Origin: SZUA-254 sp031379665
GTDB taxonomy: Bacteria > Bacteroidota > Ignavibacteria > UBA10030 > SZUA-254
Direction of reading: 5' to 3'
Length of the DNA stretch: 64,000 nucleotides
Assembly: GCA_031379665.1 (NCBI GenBank)
Contig: JANNFI010000080.1
Span: forward strand, 38,334 to 102,333
Shown here: positions 49,552 to 60,500 of the stretch, one piece after another
Layout of the letters: every line of letters starts with the position of its first letter
How positions within the stretch are numbered: the first letter of the stretch is position 1
Notes under the pieces: generated by a model
Databases searched by the model: none
Told to the model about the DNA's origin: nothing
What the model saw: only the letters and a program-made list of their open reading frames with translations
Program-made: the position numbers and the translations under genes

Positions 49552-52500
49552 CTACTTCAGGAATATCATTTTCCTGACCTGAGTGAACCTGGTCCGGCCG
49601 TCTGCGACGCCGACGGCGTCGATCCGGTAGAAGTACATACCGCTTGAGAGGGAGTTCCCGCTTCTGTTAATGCCCCCCCACGTCGCGCGATGATATCCCG
49701 CCTCGACGATTCCATCGGCGAGCGTAATGACCTCCCGCACCAGCACGTCGTAGATCCTAAGCGTGACCCTGCTCGCGACCGGGAGTTCGAACGCGATCGT
49801 GGTCGTCGGGTTGAACGGGTTCGGATAGTTCTGCTTGAGCACGAACGTGGCGGGTATCCCGCTATCTTCCTCGCCGACCCCGGTGACGGTCCCGTTTCCG
49901 CTGAGCGAGATAGCCAGCGCGGGTCCGGCGGCATTCGTGAAGATTTCGAGGGTATCCAGGTACGTCCCCAGCGTGTCGGGTGCAAAGACGATAGCCACCT
50001 CCAGCGTGTCGCCGGCGCGGAGCTGTGTGATGTCGGTGAAATACACCGGTGAATAATTCGGGGTACGTGTGCGGATCGAATCGATCCGGAGGATGTCCCC
50101 GGCCGTGTTCGTCAGCGTGAACGAAACTGAATCCGCAGACCCGACACCGACATCCCCCACCGCGAGGGTGTTCGTGCTCAGGCTCGGGGCCGGCGGCGAG
50201 GCCGTGTCGATGGGATACCCGATGAGGACCACCGCCGAATCGGTGAGCCCGCTCGCGGAATCACTCACCTGGACGATATACACCCCAGTGTCAGGCCCTG
50301 CAACATAAACCCCCTCGGACGTGATCGTCCCTCCCGTTCCGTTCCAGACCGGCACGAACGGTATCTCCCTCCCGGCCTGATCGAACGCCACCGCGATGAG
50401 CCGGAGCGAATCGCCGGGGTAGGCGGTGAGCGTGTCGATCGGGATCGTCACTTCAGTGATTGCGGGTTCATACACGACGAAATAGAGCGTGTCGGCGTAC
50501 GCGGCTCCCGGCGTGCTGATCGAGGAGGCCGAGACGATCGCGCGCGAAACCGTTCCCGCGGCCGCGAGCGGTATAGAATAACTGACGTTCATCGTCGCCG
50601 CGGTCGAGTCGCTCAGGACCACCGTCTGAGAATCGACCGGCGTTACCCATCCCCCCGCATCGGAAATGCTCACGGAGATCGAGTCTCCGGGGTTCGCCCA
50701 GTTGGCCACCGCAACGACCATCGAATCCACCTCGCCGGCGGATACGAAGAACGAATCGAGCGAGTTGCCTCCGTAGACCGACACGGCCGACGCCAGCCAG
50801 CTGGCCGCCTGGACTGTGCCCGACGTCTGCCCTCCCGGACCCGCCGCGCTCCCCCACCAATTACCCTCCGCCTCGAGCGTTCCGGCTCCAGTGTTGTTGA
50901 CCCCGAACCCCGTGTTCCCGAAAATATTGGATGCGCCGACGCGGAATGGGAGGAGTGTATCGAGGCCGATCCCGTCCCCGGTGTTCGCGTCGATCGAACT
51001 GCCCTCGATGTACGAACTCGAAGGCGCTTCAAGCCCGGTGGTGAGGATCCAGCCCCCGGGGGATGTCACGAACGCCGGCGGCGGCAAGACCTTCCCCGAC
51101 ACGCCACCGAGCCCGTTCTGGCAGACCTGCGTGCCGCTGATTCGGACGACCGGAGAGAGGATCCCGTATCCGACGTTCTCGCAAACCCTCCCCCCCGTGA
51201 TCGATACGTAGCGCTCAGACGCCAGGCCGGAGCCGCCGTTTCCCGTAATGATACCCCGTCCCTTGACGTGGATGCCCGAGAGGCCCACAATCCCGTGCCG
51301 CGCATTGTTGCGGACCGAGGCGTCCTGAATTTCAACCCACTGTCCGATTATTCCTTCCCCTCCATCCTCCTCGACGATATCCGGGTCAGCGCCGTTGCCG
51401 TCGGCAACGAGGCGCCCCGTTACCCGGACCGTGCCGTTGTTCACCGAGAGTCCGGAGCCGCCGTTCCCGGAGATCTCGTGGAGCGTGCCGTGGATGGCGA
51501 GCTCATTCATCGCGAAAACACCCCGGCCCGCATTGCGGCGGATCACGGCATTTCCGTGAATCGTCAGTTTCTTCCACGCCGTCAGGCCGGACATCGCATT
51601 GTCCTCGATGACGACGTCCTCGCCGGTGAAATTACCGTACGCGAGCACTGCTCCGACGACGGGATCAGAGATACCCGGGGCCTCATCGCCTCCGTGCCAC
51701 CCGCCGAGTTTATTTCCCCGCGCGGTGAGTCTTCCTTTCACGTCGATCGATCCGTTCGCCGCCCACATCCCCTGGTCGAGGTTGTTTTCGAGCAGGTGAT
51801 TGGTTCCGTCGAGATTGATATTGTAGATCGCCCAGATTCCCCGGCCCAGATGGTTTTTGACGGTGACATCTCCCTCCACGAAGAGCGATCCGCCCGTCTT
51901 GATGCCGTCGTATCCGTTATTGATCGCCTCGATGGAGTTGATGTGGATGTCGTCGCTCTCGGCGATCAGTCCGGTGAGGATGTTATTGAACCTCCTCACT
52001 TCGCTGACGCCGGCGCCGTTGTTGTTGACCTGGGCTTTCCCCTTCAGCGTGATGGGTCCGATGCCCGACCAGATTCCGTGACCAGAATTTCCGTTCGCTC
52101 GGATCACCGGCGATCCCCCCGTGTCGGTTGCTTCAATGTACAGCTGGCCGGAGGAGAGATGGATTCCGGCGCCGGGGTTCGTGGGGGTGCCGTTCGACAG
52201 GAACTGGAATTCTTTCCCCCGGAGCGTGACATCGCCGTCCGCGAAGAGGCCATCGGTGCTGTTGCCGTCTGCATTGAGGGTGCCCTCGATGGTGAGGCTC
52301 CCGTCGCCGGTCTCTGAAATCACCTCGAGCCGGATCCCGTTTCCACAATTTCCGTTGGCGGAAACCTCCCCGGAACCGGTCAGGAACCCACCGACCCAGA
52401 GACCCGCCCAGTTCGTGGAGGCACAGGGAATCGAGCTCCGGTCGGGGGATGGGCCGTTGCTGCTGAAGATGGACGTGCCCGAAAGTGCGACGTCTCCCCA

Positions 52501-55224
52501 CGCGCGGACTCCCGCCCCCTTGTTGGCGATTGCGGAGACGTCGGTGAGGGAGAGACGGTCGCCGGTCATCTGCACACCGTCGGCCGTGAACGCCGATATG
52601 TAGAGCGCGCGCAGTTCCGACCGGTCGCCATAGAGCACCAGGCCATCCACCAACGGTCCGGCCGAGGCCCCCGACACCCGGATCGGCGGGACCTCACCGG
52701 CCGCGTAACCCGGTTGGGTCGTCGCGTCGATCAGGATGTCTTCGAATATTTGCTGGAATGGCGAGGCCGGTTGGATGAAGTGCGGCGTCGGTCCGGGGAT
52801 GTTGAAGTAAATCTCGTCACCCCCGAGGACGTGGTTGGAGGCCTGGATCGCAGAGCGGAGCGTCACCTCCGGCACACCGTTCACCTGCGGTCCCGAGGTC
52901 GAGGCCGTCCCGCCGGTCGGGTTTGTGGCCGCCCTGTCCGCGGAAGAATTCACGATGAACGGAGACTTTGAGAACTCCGATGTGCCGTAGACAGCGTGCG
53001 TCGCCGTGGCGCTCACCCGGTCGAATGTGCCGGGGATCGTAAACTCGAAATTCGCCAGGCCACCGGTGTCGGTGTGGACGTCGATGGTGTATTGAAACGA
53101 CTGTCCTTCCCCGAACCCGGTCGTGTCGGCCTCGTCGCTCGTGTAAAACTCGAGCCTGAAATCGCTCCCCGGAAGGGACCTGAGCTCGCCCTTCACCGTC
53201 GTGGATCCGCCAGCCTGAGCGAGCCACGTGAGGCGGGGGAAATTCTGCAGGAGGTGCGCGCCGCTGTCGGCGTCGGCCGAATCGTTGAGCGTGGGGCCGT
53301 CGTTGCCGAGGTCGATTCCCAATCCGCCGTTTTTATAGATGGAATTCCCGAGAATCTGCGTCCCCATTCCTGCCTTGACGACGAAGCCGCCGAGGCCGTT
53401 GAACGCGACGATATTGGCGCCGGAGGTATCGATACCTCCGAACATGTTCGCCTGAGCGCTGTCGATCAGGACGCCGGCGCTGTCGTTGGGAAGCGGCGTC
53501 ACCCCGTCGACCGCGGTTCCGATCCGGTTGGCACGAAACGTGGTCCTGTTCGCGCTCACCCCGGACGCCCTTCGCAGCCAGATCCCCTGCCGTTCATTCC
53601 CGGATATCACATTATCGAGGACAACATTGCTGTCGACGTAACCGGTGAGAAGGATGCCGTGTTGGTTCGGGATTTTCGCCGTGCCGGCGATGTCGGTCCC
53701 GATCAGGTTACCCTGCACCAGATTCCCCCTGAAATACCTGGGACCTCCGAACGAAGGTCCGCCGTATAATTCGACTCCCGCGCCGCCATTCCCCGAAATC
53801 AGGTTCCGGTCTTCAGGTGCGGGACCTCCCACGATGATGGTATCCGCCACGATGAAGACGCCGGCCGCCGAATTCCCCCAGTCGAGCGTCCCGGAGGGAT
53901 CGGTCCCGACGATGTTCCTCCGGACGAACGACCCGCCGTAGCCCGAAAACCGTATCCCGTAATTGCTGTTTCCGCTGACGATGTTGCTGTCGATGACGAC
54001 GCCGGCCCCGATCACCTGGAGTCCGCCGTACCTGTTTCCGAAGGCGCTGTCGAGCGTGCCGTTCGGGCCGATGATATTGCCGTGGATGAACGTTCCGAAC
54101 GCCTGACTCAGCACGGTGATGCCATAACCGTTGTCGGTGATGACGTTGTTGAGGACGGAATCGCCGTCCCCGAAAATACTGATGCCGTCCCCGCCGTTGC
54201 CGAGGCGGGCGCGTCGCGATGAATCCGCGCCTACGATGTTGTCCTTCACCAGCGTGTTCACGGAATACTCGCCGATCTCCAGTCCCTCGCCCCCGTTGCC
54301 CGAGAGCACATTGTCCAGGACCCGCGCGCGCGCACCGAGCACATAGAGACCGGAGTTGTCATTCGGTGCGGCGGTGAGCCCGTCGCTCGTGCCGCAGAAG
54401 TTGTTGCGAATGGTGACATCGTCCGCGAAGACCACGTCGATGCCATCCTGCGTGTTGTCGTACGCGAGGTTCCTGTCCGCCGGGTCAGTTCCGCCGACGA
54501 GGGTGTTCGGCCCGTTGATGTTGAGGCCCACCCGGTTGAGGGTGAAGACGTTCCGTTGCACCACCGATCCGGCGGCCCCGGGCGCGAGAGCCAGTCCGAG
54601 CCCCCCCGTCCAGTTCCGGAACTCCATGTTCCGGACGGTCGAAGCGCCCCCGAGGAGCAGCCCCGCGCTGTTCGGCGGGGCCAGCGACCCGTCGATGATG
54701 ATCTTCCCTGCTGCGACGCTCCCATCGATGGTCAGTGGCCTGTTGACGGAGGGAAAGGCGCTCGCAGGTTGAATGATGGTAAGGCCCGACGAAAACGTAA
54801 TGGCATGCGATCCGGCGATGCTATTCGCGTTCTGGATCGCGGACCTGAGCGTGGGCGGTGAATACGTCCCGTCGCTGAGGTCGGGATCAGGAGTGTCGCT
54901 AGCGTCGGAGACGACGAAGGTCGTCGCTGGCGAGAGGGGCCAGTCACCGACCGTCGTTATCGCCGCCGTCCTTTGGAGTCTCACCGCGGCGGGGAGTTCA
55001 TCGTATGACGCGTAGGCGCCGTCGGGCTTGAGCGTGACGATGTAGATCCCATTCTGTTCGATGACGTCGAATCTGGAGCCCTCGGCTTCGGCTGGGCCAT
55101 TGAGCGGCTGGGCGAAGAGCACCGTCGATTGCATCGCCAGCACGAGCAATGCGATGGCCGGCGATCGGGGAACGAGATGCGAATATCTTCCAGAAGGGGG
55201 GATCGGGGGAATTGCTGATTTCAT
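49552..55224 (-). CDS. giant beta-helix surface protein with T9SS sorting domain
   Basis: A 1890-residue exported protein. Signal peptide to about residue 39 (LVLAMQSTVLFAQ). The N-terminal part (about 100-750) is a right-handed parallel beta-helix rich in short, irregular turns (GLNINGPNTLVGGTDPADRN, NIVSGNSNYGIRFSGYGGSF). A second helical segment begins near 800 with a duplicated entry motif (TLRSAIQASNHVLGGDEIYF versus TLRSAIQNANSIAGSHAITF). Residues about 1380-1790 hold Ig-like and ASH/choice-of-anchor-type beta domains. The end is a type IX secretion sorting domain (LKQNYPNPFNPTTTIAFEL ... GMYFYRIDA). Likely displayed on the cell surface, as a polysaccharide-binding or lyase-like protein without recognised catalytic residues. 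Confidence 0.88.
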   Translation of the reverse strand: MKSAIPPIPPSGRYSHLVPRSPAIALLVLAMQSTVLFAQPLNGPAEAEGSRFDVIEQNGIYIVTLKPDGAYASYDELPAAVRLQRTAAITTVGDWPLSPATTFVVSDASDTPDPDLSDGTYSPPTLRSAIQNANSIAGSHAITFSSGLTIIQPASAFPSVNRPLTIDGSVAAGKIIIDGSLAPPNSAGLLLGGASTVRNMEFRNWTGGLGLALAPGAAGSVVQRNVFTLNRVGLNINGPNTLVGGTDPADRNLAYDNTQDGIDVVFADDVTIRNNFCGTSDGLTAAPNDNSGLYVLGARARVLDNVLSGNGGEGLEIGEYSVNTLVKDNIVGADSSRRARLGNGGDGISIFGDGDSVLNNVITDNGYGITVLSQAFGTFIHGNIIGPNGTLDSAFGNRYGGLQVIGAGVVIDSNIVSGNSNYGIRFSGYGGSFVRRNIVGTDPSGTLDWGNSAAGVFIVADTIIVGGPAPEDRNLISGNGGAGVELYGGPSFGGPRYFRGNLVQGNLIGTDIAGTAKIPNQHGILLTGYVDSNVVLDNVISGNERQGIWLRRASGVSANRTTFRANRIGTAVDGVTPLPNDSAGVLIDSAQANMFGGIDTSGANIVAFNGLGGFVVKAGMGTQILGNSIYKNGGLGIDLGNDGPTLNDSADADSGAHLLQNFPRLTWLAQAGGSTTVKGELRSLPGSDFRLEFYTSDEADTTGFGEGQSFQYTIDVHTDTGGLANFEFTIPGTFDRVSATATHAVYGTSEFSKSPFIVNSSADRAATNPTGGTASTSGPQVNGVPEVTLRSAIQASNHVLGGDEIYFNIPGPTPHFIQPASPFQQIFEDILIDATTQPGYAAGEVPPIRVSGASAGPLVDGLVLYGDRSELRALYISAFTADGVQMTGDRLSLTDVSAIANKGAGVRAWGDVALSGTSIFSSNGPSPDRSSIPCASTNWAGLWVGGFLTGSGEVSANGNCGNGIRLEVISETGDGSLTIEGTLNADGNSTDGLFADGDVTLRGKEFQFLSNGTPTNPGAGIHLSSGQLYIEATDTGGSPVIRANGNSGHGIWSGIGPITLKGKAQVNNNGAGVSEVRRFNNILTGLIAESDDIHINSIEAINNGYDGIKTGGSLFVEGDVTVKNHLGRGIWAIYNINLDGTNHLLENNLDQGMWAANGSIDVKGRLTARGNKLGGWHGGDEAPGISDPVVGAVLAYGNFTGEDVVIEDNAMSGLTAWKKLTIHGNAVIRRNAGRGVFAMNELAIHGTLHEISGNGGSGLSVNNGTVRVTGRLVADGNGADPDIVEEDGGEGIIGQWVEIQDASVRNNARHGIVGLSGIHVKGRGIITGNGGSGLASERYVSITGGRVCENVGYGILSPVVRISGTQVCQNGLGGVSGKVLPPPAFVTSPGGWILTTGLEAPSSSYIEGSSIDANTGDGIGLDTLLPFRVGASNIFGNTGFGVNNTGAGTLEAEGNWWGSAAGPGGQTSGTVQAASWLASAVSVYGGNSLDSFFVSAGEVDSMVVAVANWANPGDSISVSISDAGGWVTPVDSQTVVLSDSTAATMNVSYSIPLAAAGTVSRAIVSASSISTPGAAYADTLYFVVYEPAITEVTIPIDTLTAYPGDSLRLIAVAFDQAGREIPFVPVWNGTGGTITSEGVYVAGPDTGVYIVQVSDSASGLTDSAVVLIGYPIDTASPPAPSLSTNTLAVGDVGVGSADSVSFTLTNTAGDILRIDSIRTRTPNYSPVYFTDITQLRAGDTLEVAIVFAPDTLGTYLDTLEIFTNAAGPALAISLSGNGTVTGVGEEDSGIPATFVLKQNYPNPFNPTTTIAFELPVASRVTLRIYDVLVREVITLADGIVEAGYHRATWGGINRSGNSLSSGMYFYRIDAVGVADGRTRFTQVRKMIFLK

Positions 55225-55385
55225 ATTAACCTCCTGATGAAATCGTTAGAGCGGGAAACTATCCCCAGGTACGCGATGCGGCGGGGACGGGTCAACCGCC
55301 ACGGGGGTTGGATATTCAATCAGGTACGAAGTCAAGGGCGGATGCCTCCCGCGAATTGTCCTGTAAAATAGGACCACCCGTCTTA

Positions 55386-56234
55386 TTATTTCACCAGAAC
55401 GAGCTTCCGCGTCTCCGTAAACTCACCGGCCTGAAGCTTGTAGAAATACACGCCGCCGGGTTGGGCGGAGCCGTCCCACTGACGGGAATGATTACCCGGG
55501 AGCAGTTCTTCGGAGACGAGGCTCCCAACCTCCCTCCCGAGGACGTCGAACACCTTCAGGGATACGAACGTAGCCGCAGGGATCGTAAACGAAATGCTCG
55601 TCGACGGGTTGAAGGGGTTCGGATAATTCTGTCCGAGGGCAAATCGTTCCGGTGACTGACCGGGTTCGTCCACGGCAGTGATGCCGCTGAACGACAGGTC
55701 GTCAACGATGAAATAGGATCCGACATCGGTCGATCCGCCGGCCGTGTCCGAGATCGAGAACTGGATGTAGGCGGTGTCAGGGTCACCCGCGGCACCGTAT
55801 CCGATCGGGACATCGAACTGTACGTAACTTGCCTGGTTCACCGGGGATACGAATGCGCCGGCACCGATGATCGAGCCCGCCTGGAGCATCCCCACGTACA
55901 CGAGGAACACATCTCCCGCCCCCGCCCCGTTGAACTGGTAGTAGCCCGACAACGTGGCGTGTCGCTGTGAAACCGGGAACCCGAGGCCGTCATCACCGGC
56001 GGCAAGAAGGGGGGGAAAGGCAAAGCCCGAGAAGGAGACGACGTTTCCCCTGGCAGCCCACGAACCACCGTGGGCGACGCTGCTCTGTTCGAGCGAACCC
56101 GGAATTGCCGCGGTGAGACTGTACCAACCGACCGGGTTCCCGGCAGACCAGGATTCGAACCCGGCGGTCGGGATCTGCGCATGTACGATGGTCGAAGTGA
56201 AAAGTACAACGAAAAGTAGTATCGCTCGGTTCAT
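55386..56234 (-). CDS. small secreted protein with T9SS sorting domain
   Basis: A 282-residue exported protein. Signal peptide residues 1-19. Residues about 25-185 form one jelly-roll-like domain (IPTAGFESWSAGNPVGWYSL, SYFIVDDLSFSGI), the arrangement of PCMD/carbohydrate-binding-like domains in which a wrapped strand is followed by a sorting tail. The tail (LGQNYPNPFNPSTSISFTI ... GGVYFYKLQAG) is the T9SS type-A domain. Function likely binding rather than catalysis. The gene lies 161 bases upstream of, and in the same direction as, the giant beta-helix gene; the gap holds only a weak GTCCT/AGGAC hairpin. Confidence 0.85.
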   Translation of the reverse strand: MNRAILLFVVLFTSTIVHAQIPTAGFESWSAGNPVGWYSLTAAIPGSLEQSSVAHGGSWAARGNVVSFSGFAFPPLLAAGDDGLGFPVSQRHATLSGYYQFNGAGAGDVFLVYVGMLQAGSIIGAGAFVSPVNQASYVQFDVPIGYGAAGDPDTAYIQFSISDTAGGSTDVGSYFIVDDLSFSGITAVDEPGQSPERFALGQNYPNPFNPSTSISFTIPAATFVSLKVFDVLGREVGSLVSEELLPGNHSRQWDGSAQPGGVYFYKLQAGEFTETRKLVLVK

Positions 56235-56434
56235 GGCAGTACCCCTATAATGTGAACGACGAATGGCTCCCGTTTTACGGGGGCGGGACGTAACGTGGAA
56301 AAGTAGGTAAAATTGAATTCATTGTAAAGCGAATACCAAACGATAGACAGGCACTTCCGACGGGGCCCGTAATCGGGGTATTTGATTCGCGATTGCCGCT
56401 TTCGAACATTTCGTCCGGTCAATTTCCCGAACGA

Positions 56435-57220
56435 ATGGAACCCCTTATGCCCGCCCGATCTAAACTCCTTTGTACGATCGTCGTCCTGCTCACGATCCTG
56501 ATCCCGCCTGCCGCCTCCGCGGGCGACACAGGCCAGGATTCGGTGGTCGTCAGCCCGGATTCCACATTCCTGAAACTCTGGAAAAAACGCCGTCCGTTCG
56601 TGGAGTTCGGATACAGGATCGACTGGGCCCGCCACAAACGCCTCGAGGCCGAATTCCCGTCCACCGGGTTAATGGAATTCAGGGCCGGGTACCTCCGGAT
56701 CGATACGCTCGACAACGGGCTCCTCTCGTTCGACCGCAGTTTCCTGACGGGCACCTGGTACGATGCAAACCTGGGCGGCGGAACCGGGGGAACCGCAGGA
56801 TTGAGCGGCAAGCTCACCCGTTTCGGAATGGGTAACGAAGAGAGCTATGGTTATGACCTCGCGGGTTCCTCCCTCGTCCCGTACTTCCTCTCGTCCATTT
56901 CGTGGACCGAACTCAAGACCGGCCGGCACATTTCCCTGTCGAGGAGCTATGAAGCCGGCGTCGTCTATCCGAGAATCGTTTTCTGGGAGTTGATGGGGAG
57001 TTATGTGGTGGTCGGCCTCGCGAACGGAATCGTCACCTGGTTCGGCGACGATATGTTAAAGGCCTCGCCGACACTCGGCCCGATCTTCCTCTTCGTGATC
57101 AGGAGCGGTGTCACGTGGGGGATCTATCAACTGTGGCGCGAGGATATGAACTGGCCGTTCGGATCGGAAACACCGCTCACCCACGAGAGCCTCAAGTTCG
57201 GTTTGAGTTTCACGCTCTGA
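56435..57220 (+). CDS. hypothetical exported protein
   Basis: A 261-residue exported protein of unknown family. ATG 56435 or 56447 (MPARSKLLCTIVVLLTIL) gives the signal peptide, cleaved near SAGDT. The mature part has a soluble first half (FLKLWKKRRPFVEFGYRID, ending at YDLAGSSLVPYFLSS) and a hydrophobic second half with two likely membrane or barrel segments (IVFWELMGSYVVVGLANGIV, GPIFLFVIRSGVTWGIYQL), ending in a terminal Leu after SLKFGLSFTL as in outer-membrane proteins. Its role is unknown. It is divergent from the small T9SS protein gene. Confidence 0.65.
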   Translation: MEPLMPARSKLLCTIVVLLTILIPPAASAGDTGQDSVVVSPDSTFLKLWKKRRPFVEFGYRIDWARHKRLEAEFPSTGLMEFRAGYLRIDTLDNGLLSFDRSFLTGTWYDANLGGGTGGTAGLSGKLTRFGMGNEESYGYDLAGSSLVPYFLSSISWTELKTGRHISLSRSYEAGVVYPRIVFWELMGSYVVVGLANGIVTWFGDDMLKASPTLGPIFLFVIRSGVTWGIYQLWREDMNWPFGSETPLTHESLKFGLSFTL

Positions 57221-57531
57221 CCTGGGTGACGGGCGGGAACGTCCTGACCATTTTAGTCGAATCTAGCTTCTCTTGCTTCTCTTGCCGCCGCTTTGCCTGG
57301 CGCCCTGAGCAGAACTGAAGAACGACCTCGTACCGGATTTCCGGATCCCCTTGCCCTTCTCGGGTATATTCATTTTATTACCACATCAATCCTGAACCGT
57401 ACCTGAACCGTACCGCAACCGTAGCAGGAGGTTACGATGGTCACGTTCTCACGGCCCAGAGCCGTCCTCATCCTCGAAATATTCCCATCCCCCCAATCTC
57501 CGGTGAACCTATTTTTTATTGAGATAGCTGA
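57221..57531. other. leader region of the giant BNR/YCF48 gene
   Basis: About 310 bases with no long gene. It holds a short direct repeat CTTCTCTTG twice near 57268-57286, three 11-bp tandem repeats (57391-57423), and a short frame with a strong ribosome site (57437-57550) that runs into the next gene. No convincing -35/-10 pair was found; TATATT at 57365 lacks a good -35. Confidence 0.6.
57391..57423. repeat. three tandem 11-bp repeats (CCTGAACCGTA)
   Basis: CCTGAACCGTA, CCTGAACCGTA and CCGCAACCGTA stand head to tail with an exact 11-base period, four bases before the AGGAGG of the leader frame. Confidence 0.8.
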
Positions 57532-57550
57532 ATGCGCACACATATCGTAG
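57437..57550 (+). CDS. possible leader peptide (37 codons)
   Basis: ATG 57437 has GCAGGAGGTT four to ten bases upstream, the best ribosome site in this region. The frame MVTFSRPRAVLILEIFPSPQ continues for 37 codons and ends at TAG 57548, 16 bases inside the next gene. It may couple translation to that gene, whose own ATG (57532) has no clear ribosome site. Sequence has no recognised family. Confidence 0.35.
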   Translation: MVTFSRPRAVLILEIFPSPQSPVNLFFIEIAECAHIS

Positions 57551-60500
57551 GATTTCTCCTTCTGCTCCTCATCCCCGGGGCGGCATTTCCACAACAGGCT
57601 GTGCTTCAATCGAAGATCGATCCCTCTACTGAAAAATACCTCGAGTGGCTTCTCACCGGTAAAGGCGAGAGGCCCACTTCAGATCCGTGGGCGACCAGCG
57701 TTCCCCTGCCGGAGAGCCGCGTGAAGGAAGCGGAGGGCGACATCTGGAAGGAAATCGAGAACCGGAAACATTCGTACGGCGATCGCGGAGTGTGGGACCC
57801 CGCCGTGAGGAAGTTCGCGCACGAGGTGCTCGAGGAATCGGGCGAGGTCGAAGCAGCGGACCAAAAAAGTCGGAGCCTCTCCACGCCCCCGTCACAGTGG
57901 ACTCTCCGCGGACCAGCCGGAATGGAGGTACAGTGTGCACCCGGGACCTTTTATTCGGGGCGCGTCACCGCCCTTGAGTACCATCCGAGTACCGGTCTCC
58001 ACATCGGGGCAGCCGAGGGGGGCCTCTGGATTCCTTTTGGTCCTTTCATCTTTCCGAGAACGGACAGGCTCAACACTCTTAAAAGCGGCGCTGTCGCGGT
58101 GAGTCCCTCGAACCCTGCCACGATCTACTACGGGACCGGGGCTTACTCACCTCAAGCAATGGGCGGGGGCACCGGAGTCTATAAATCCACGGACGTTGGA
58201 TTTACCTGGCAAAAACTCACCGGCATCACTCCCGATCCCACCGCCGTATCCCGAATCCTGATCGCGCCGTGGAATAACAATATCATATTCGTCGCGGGAC
58301 AGGTCGGCGTCTGGCGCTCGACCGACGACGGATCCACCTGGAGCCAGATACTCTATAACGATTGCTCCGATCTTCAGGCAACGGCGTCGGGTTCGGTGAT
58401 GCTCGCTGGCCTGCCGGGCGACGGCATCTGGAAGTCGACCGACATGGGGACGAATTGGGCATCGATCAATTTCGGCATCGACCTGTCGAACGTCGGCAAC
58501 GTACGGGTGGGGATTGCGCCGAGCAACAACTCGGTCGGCTACGTCCTCATCGCGAAGCCCTTTATGCCGGGATCGGCGGTGCAAGACGGCGAGCTCAGCG
58601 GCATCTACCGAACCACGACCCTCGGCGGGCCAAATCCCTCCTGGAGCCAGATCAATCCCACCGGCAACCTCCTCAGCTCGGTATATTATCTCAATCCGAA
58701 ACCGAAGACGAAATTTATGTACGGCCAGGGACCGTCATTCTGCTCGCTGGTGATCCACCCCACCAACTCATCGTTCGTGCTCGCCGGCGGGGGGACGATC
58801 CTACGGACGACAAACGCCGGCGGAAATTGGGAGGAGGCCCGCCCGCCGCACGCGGACGTGAGTGCGCTCCTCTACCGCGCGAGCGACTCGCTCCTCTACG
58901 CGGGAACGGATGGGGGCGTCTTCGCCTCCACCGACCACGGCTCGACCTGGAGCAGCGCCTTGAATTCCCTCTTACCGACGGCGATGTACTACAATATCGA
59001 CGTCTCGAAGTCGAACGACGACGTCGTTTACGGCGCGGCGCAGGACAACTATACCGACGGGACCTCCCCCGGAGCCCCGACGACGTGGAAGGTGCAGAAC
59101 AACGGCGACGGCATCGATGTGGTCATTGACTGGTCGAACCCGCAGCGAATCTGGACGACCGCGCAGGACGGCATCGTCTATCGAACGACGTCCGGAGGGA
59201 CCGAATGCATCATCTGGCCGCCAACAAATGAGGATCCATCGTTCGGTAAGACGACGTGGTCGTGTTATCTCGGCCAGGACCCCGTCGATCCCAACTGGAT
59301 TTATTACGGGGGCGGAACAAATCTTTATTATTCGACCAACCAGGGGGATAATTGGTTTCCGGCGAATGCATCCCCTCTGCCCGGCAGGGTGATCAACCTC
59401 TCGGTGGCGGCGGATGGAAATACGGTTTACGTGATGACAACCCACACGCTCAACGTCATCCTCGCATTCACCAGGACGAGTACCTCCCCTCCGATGTTCA
59501 CCTTTGGCGTAGAGAGCGATCCCGTACTTCCGGCAGGCCGGAGGCCGATAAAGCTCATCGCATCGATCTCCGCCCCCTACCGGGCGTACGCTCTCTATAA
59601 TTCAGCGATGCAGACAGAGCGGATCTTTAAGCGTACGGGCGGGGCCTGGCAGAATATTACGGGGAATTTCACGGGCGGAATCCCCATCCACGACATTCTT
59701 GAGCATCCCGCCGATTCGACGCGCCTGTTCCTCGGAACCGATCTCGGCGTGTGGCGATCGGCCGATGGCGGCTCCACCTGGTCGTGGTGGAATTCGGGCA
59801 TGCCGAACGCGGCGATTGTCAAGGACCTGGAATACGCATACGATGCCGGCGGCGACTATCTCCTCGCAGGGACCTGGGGGAGGAGCATGTATCAGCGCGA
59901 TGTGTCTGCCGGAACTTTCAATGTCACCGGCCTCGGCATCCCCGTGCTGTCACTGACGAACCTTTTCCCTCGTCTCCTCGGGACTTCAACGCTCGGCCGC
60001 GTCATCGTCTCCACCAACACCGGGAGCGATTGGGAGGACTCATCCACACCAACCGGCGCAGACCTTCACGGAGCCGCGATCGACGATTCCCTCAATATGT
60101 TCGCCGTCGGCGACTCCGGCGTGATCCTCCGTTCATCCGACAACGGGGCCAACTGGTCGCTGGTCATTTCCCCGGTCTCGACGCCGCTTCGCTGCGTCCA
60201 GACTGCCGGGCCATCGTCGGTGTTCGCCGCCGGCGACGGCGGGGTGATTCTCCGGTCGACCGACGCCGGGCTCACCTGGGATCCAGGCGGAAACCCATTC
60301 CCCGGAAGTATTCACTCGCTCCATTTTCTTGACCAGTATTATGGGTTCGCGGCCGGGATCGACTCGACCAACCCGGGCGGCGAACGGATCGTCCTTGTGA
60401 CAACCGATGGCGGGGAGAACTGGACCCAGGCCCCGGGCGCGACCGGCCCGGGAGCGATCTTTGACATCTCGTTCGCCGATTACGCCACCGGTTATGCATC

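Noticed and set aside
57391..57423. 11-bp arrays considered as a CRISPR or an integron-like repeat
   Set aside because: Units are adjacent without spacers and occur only three times.
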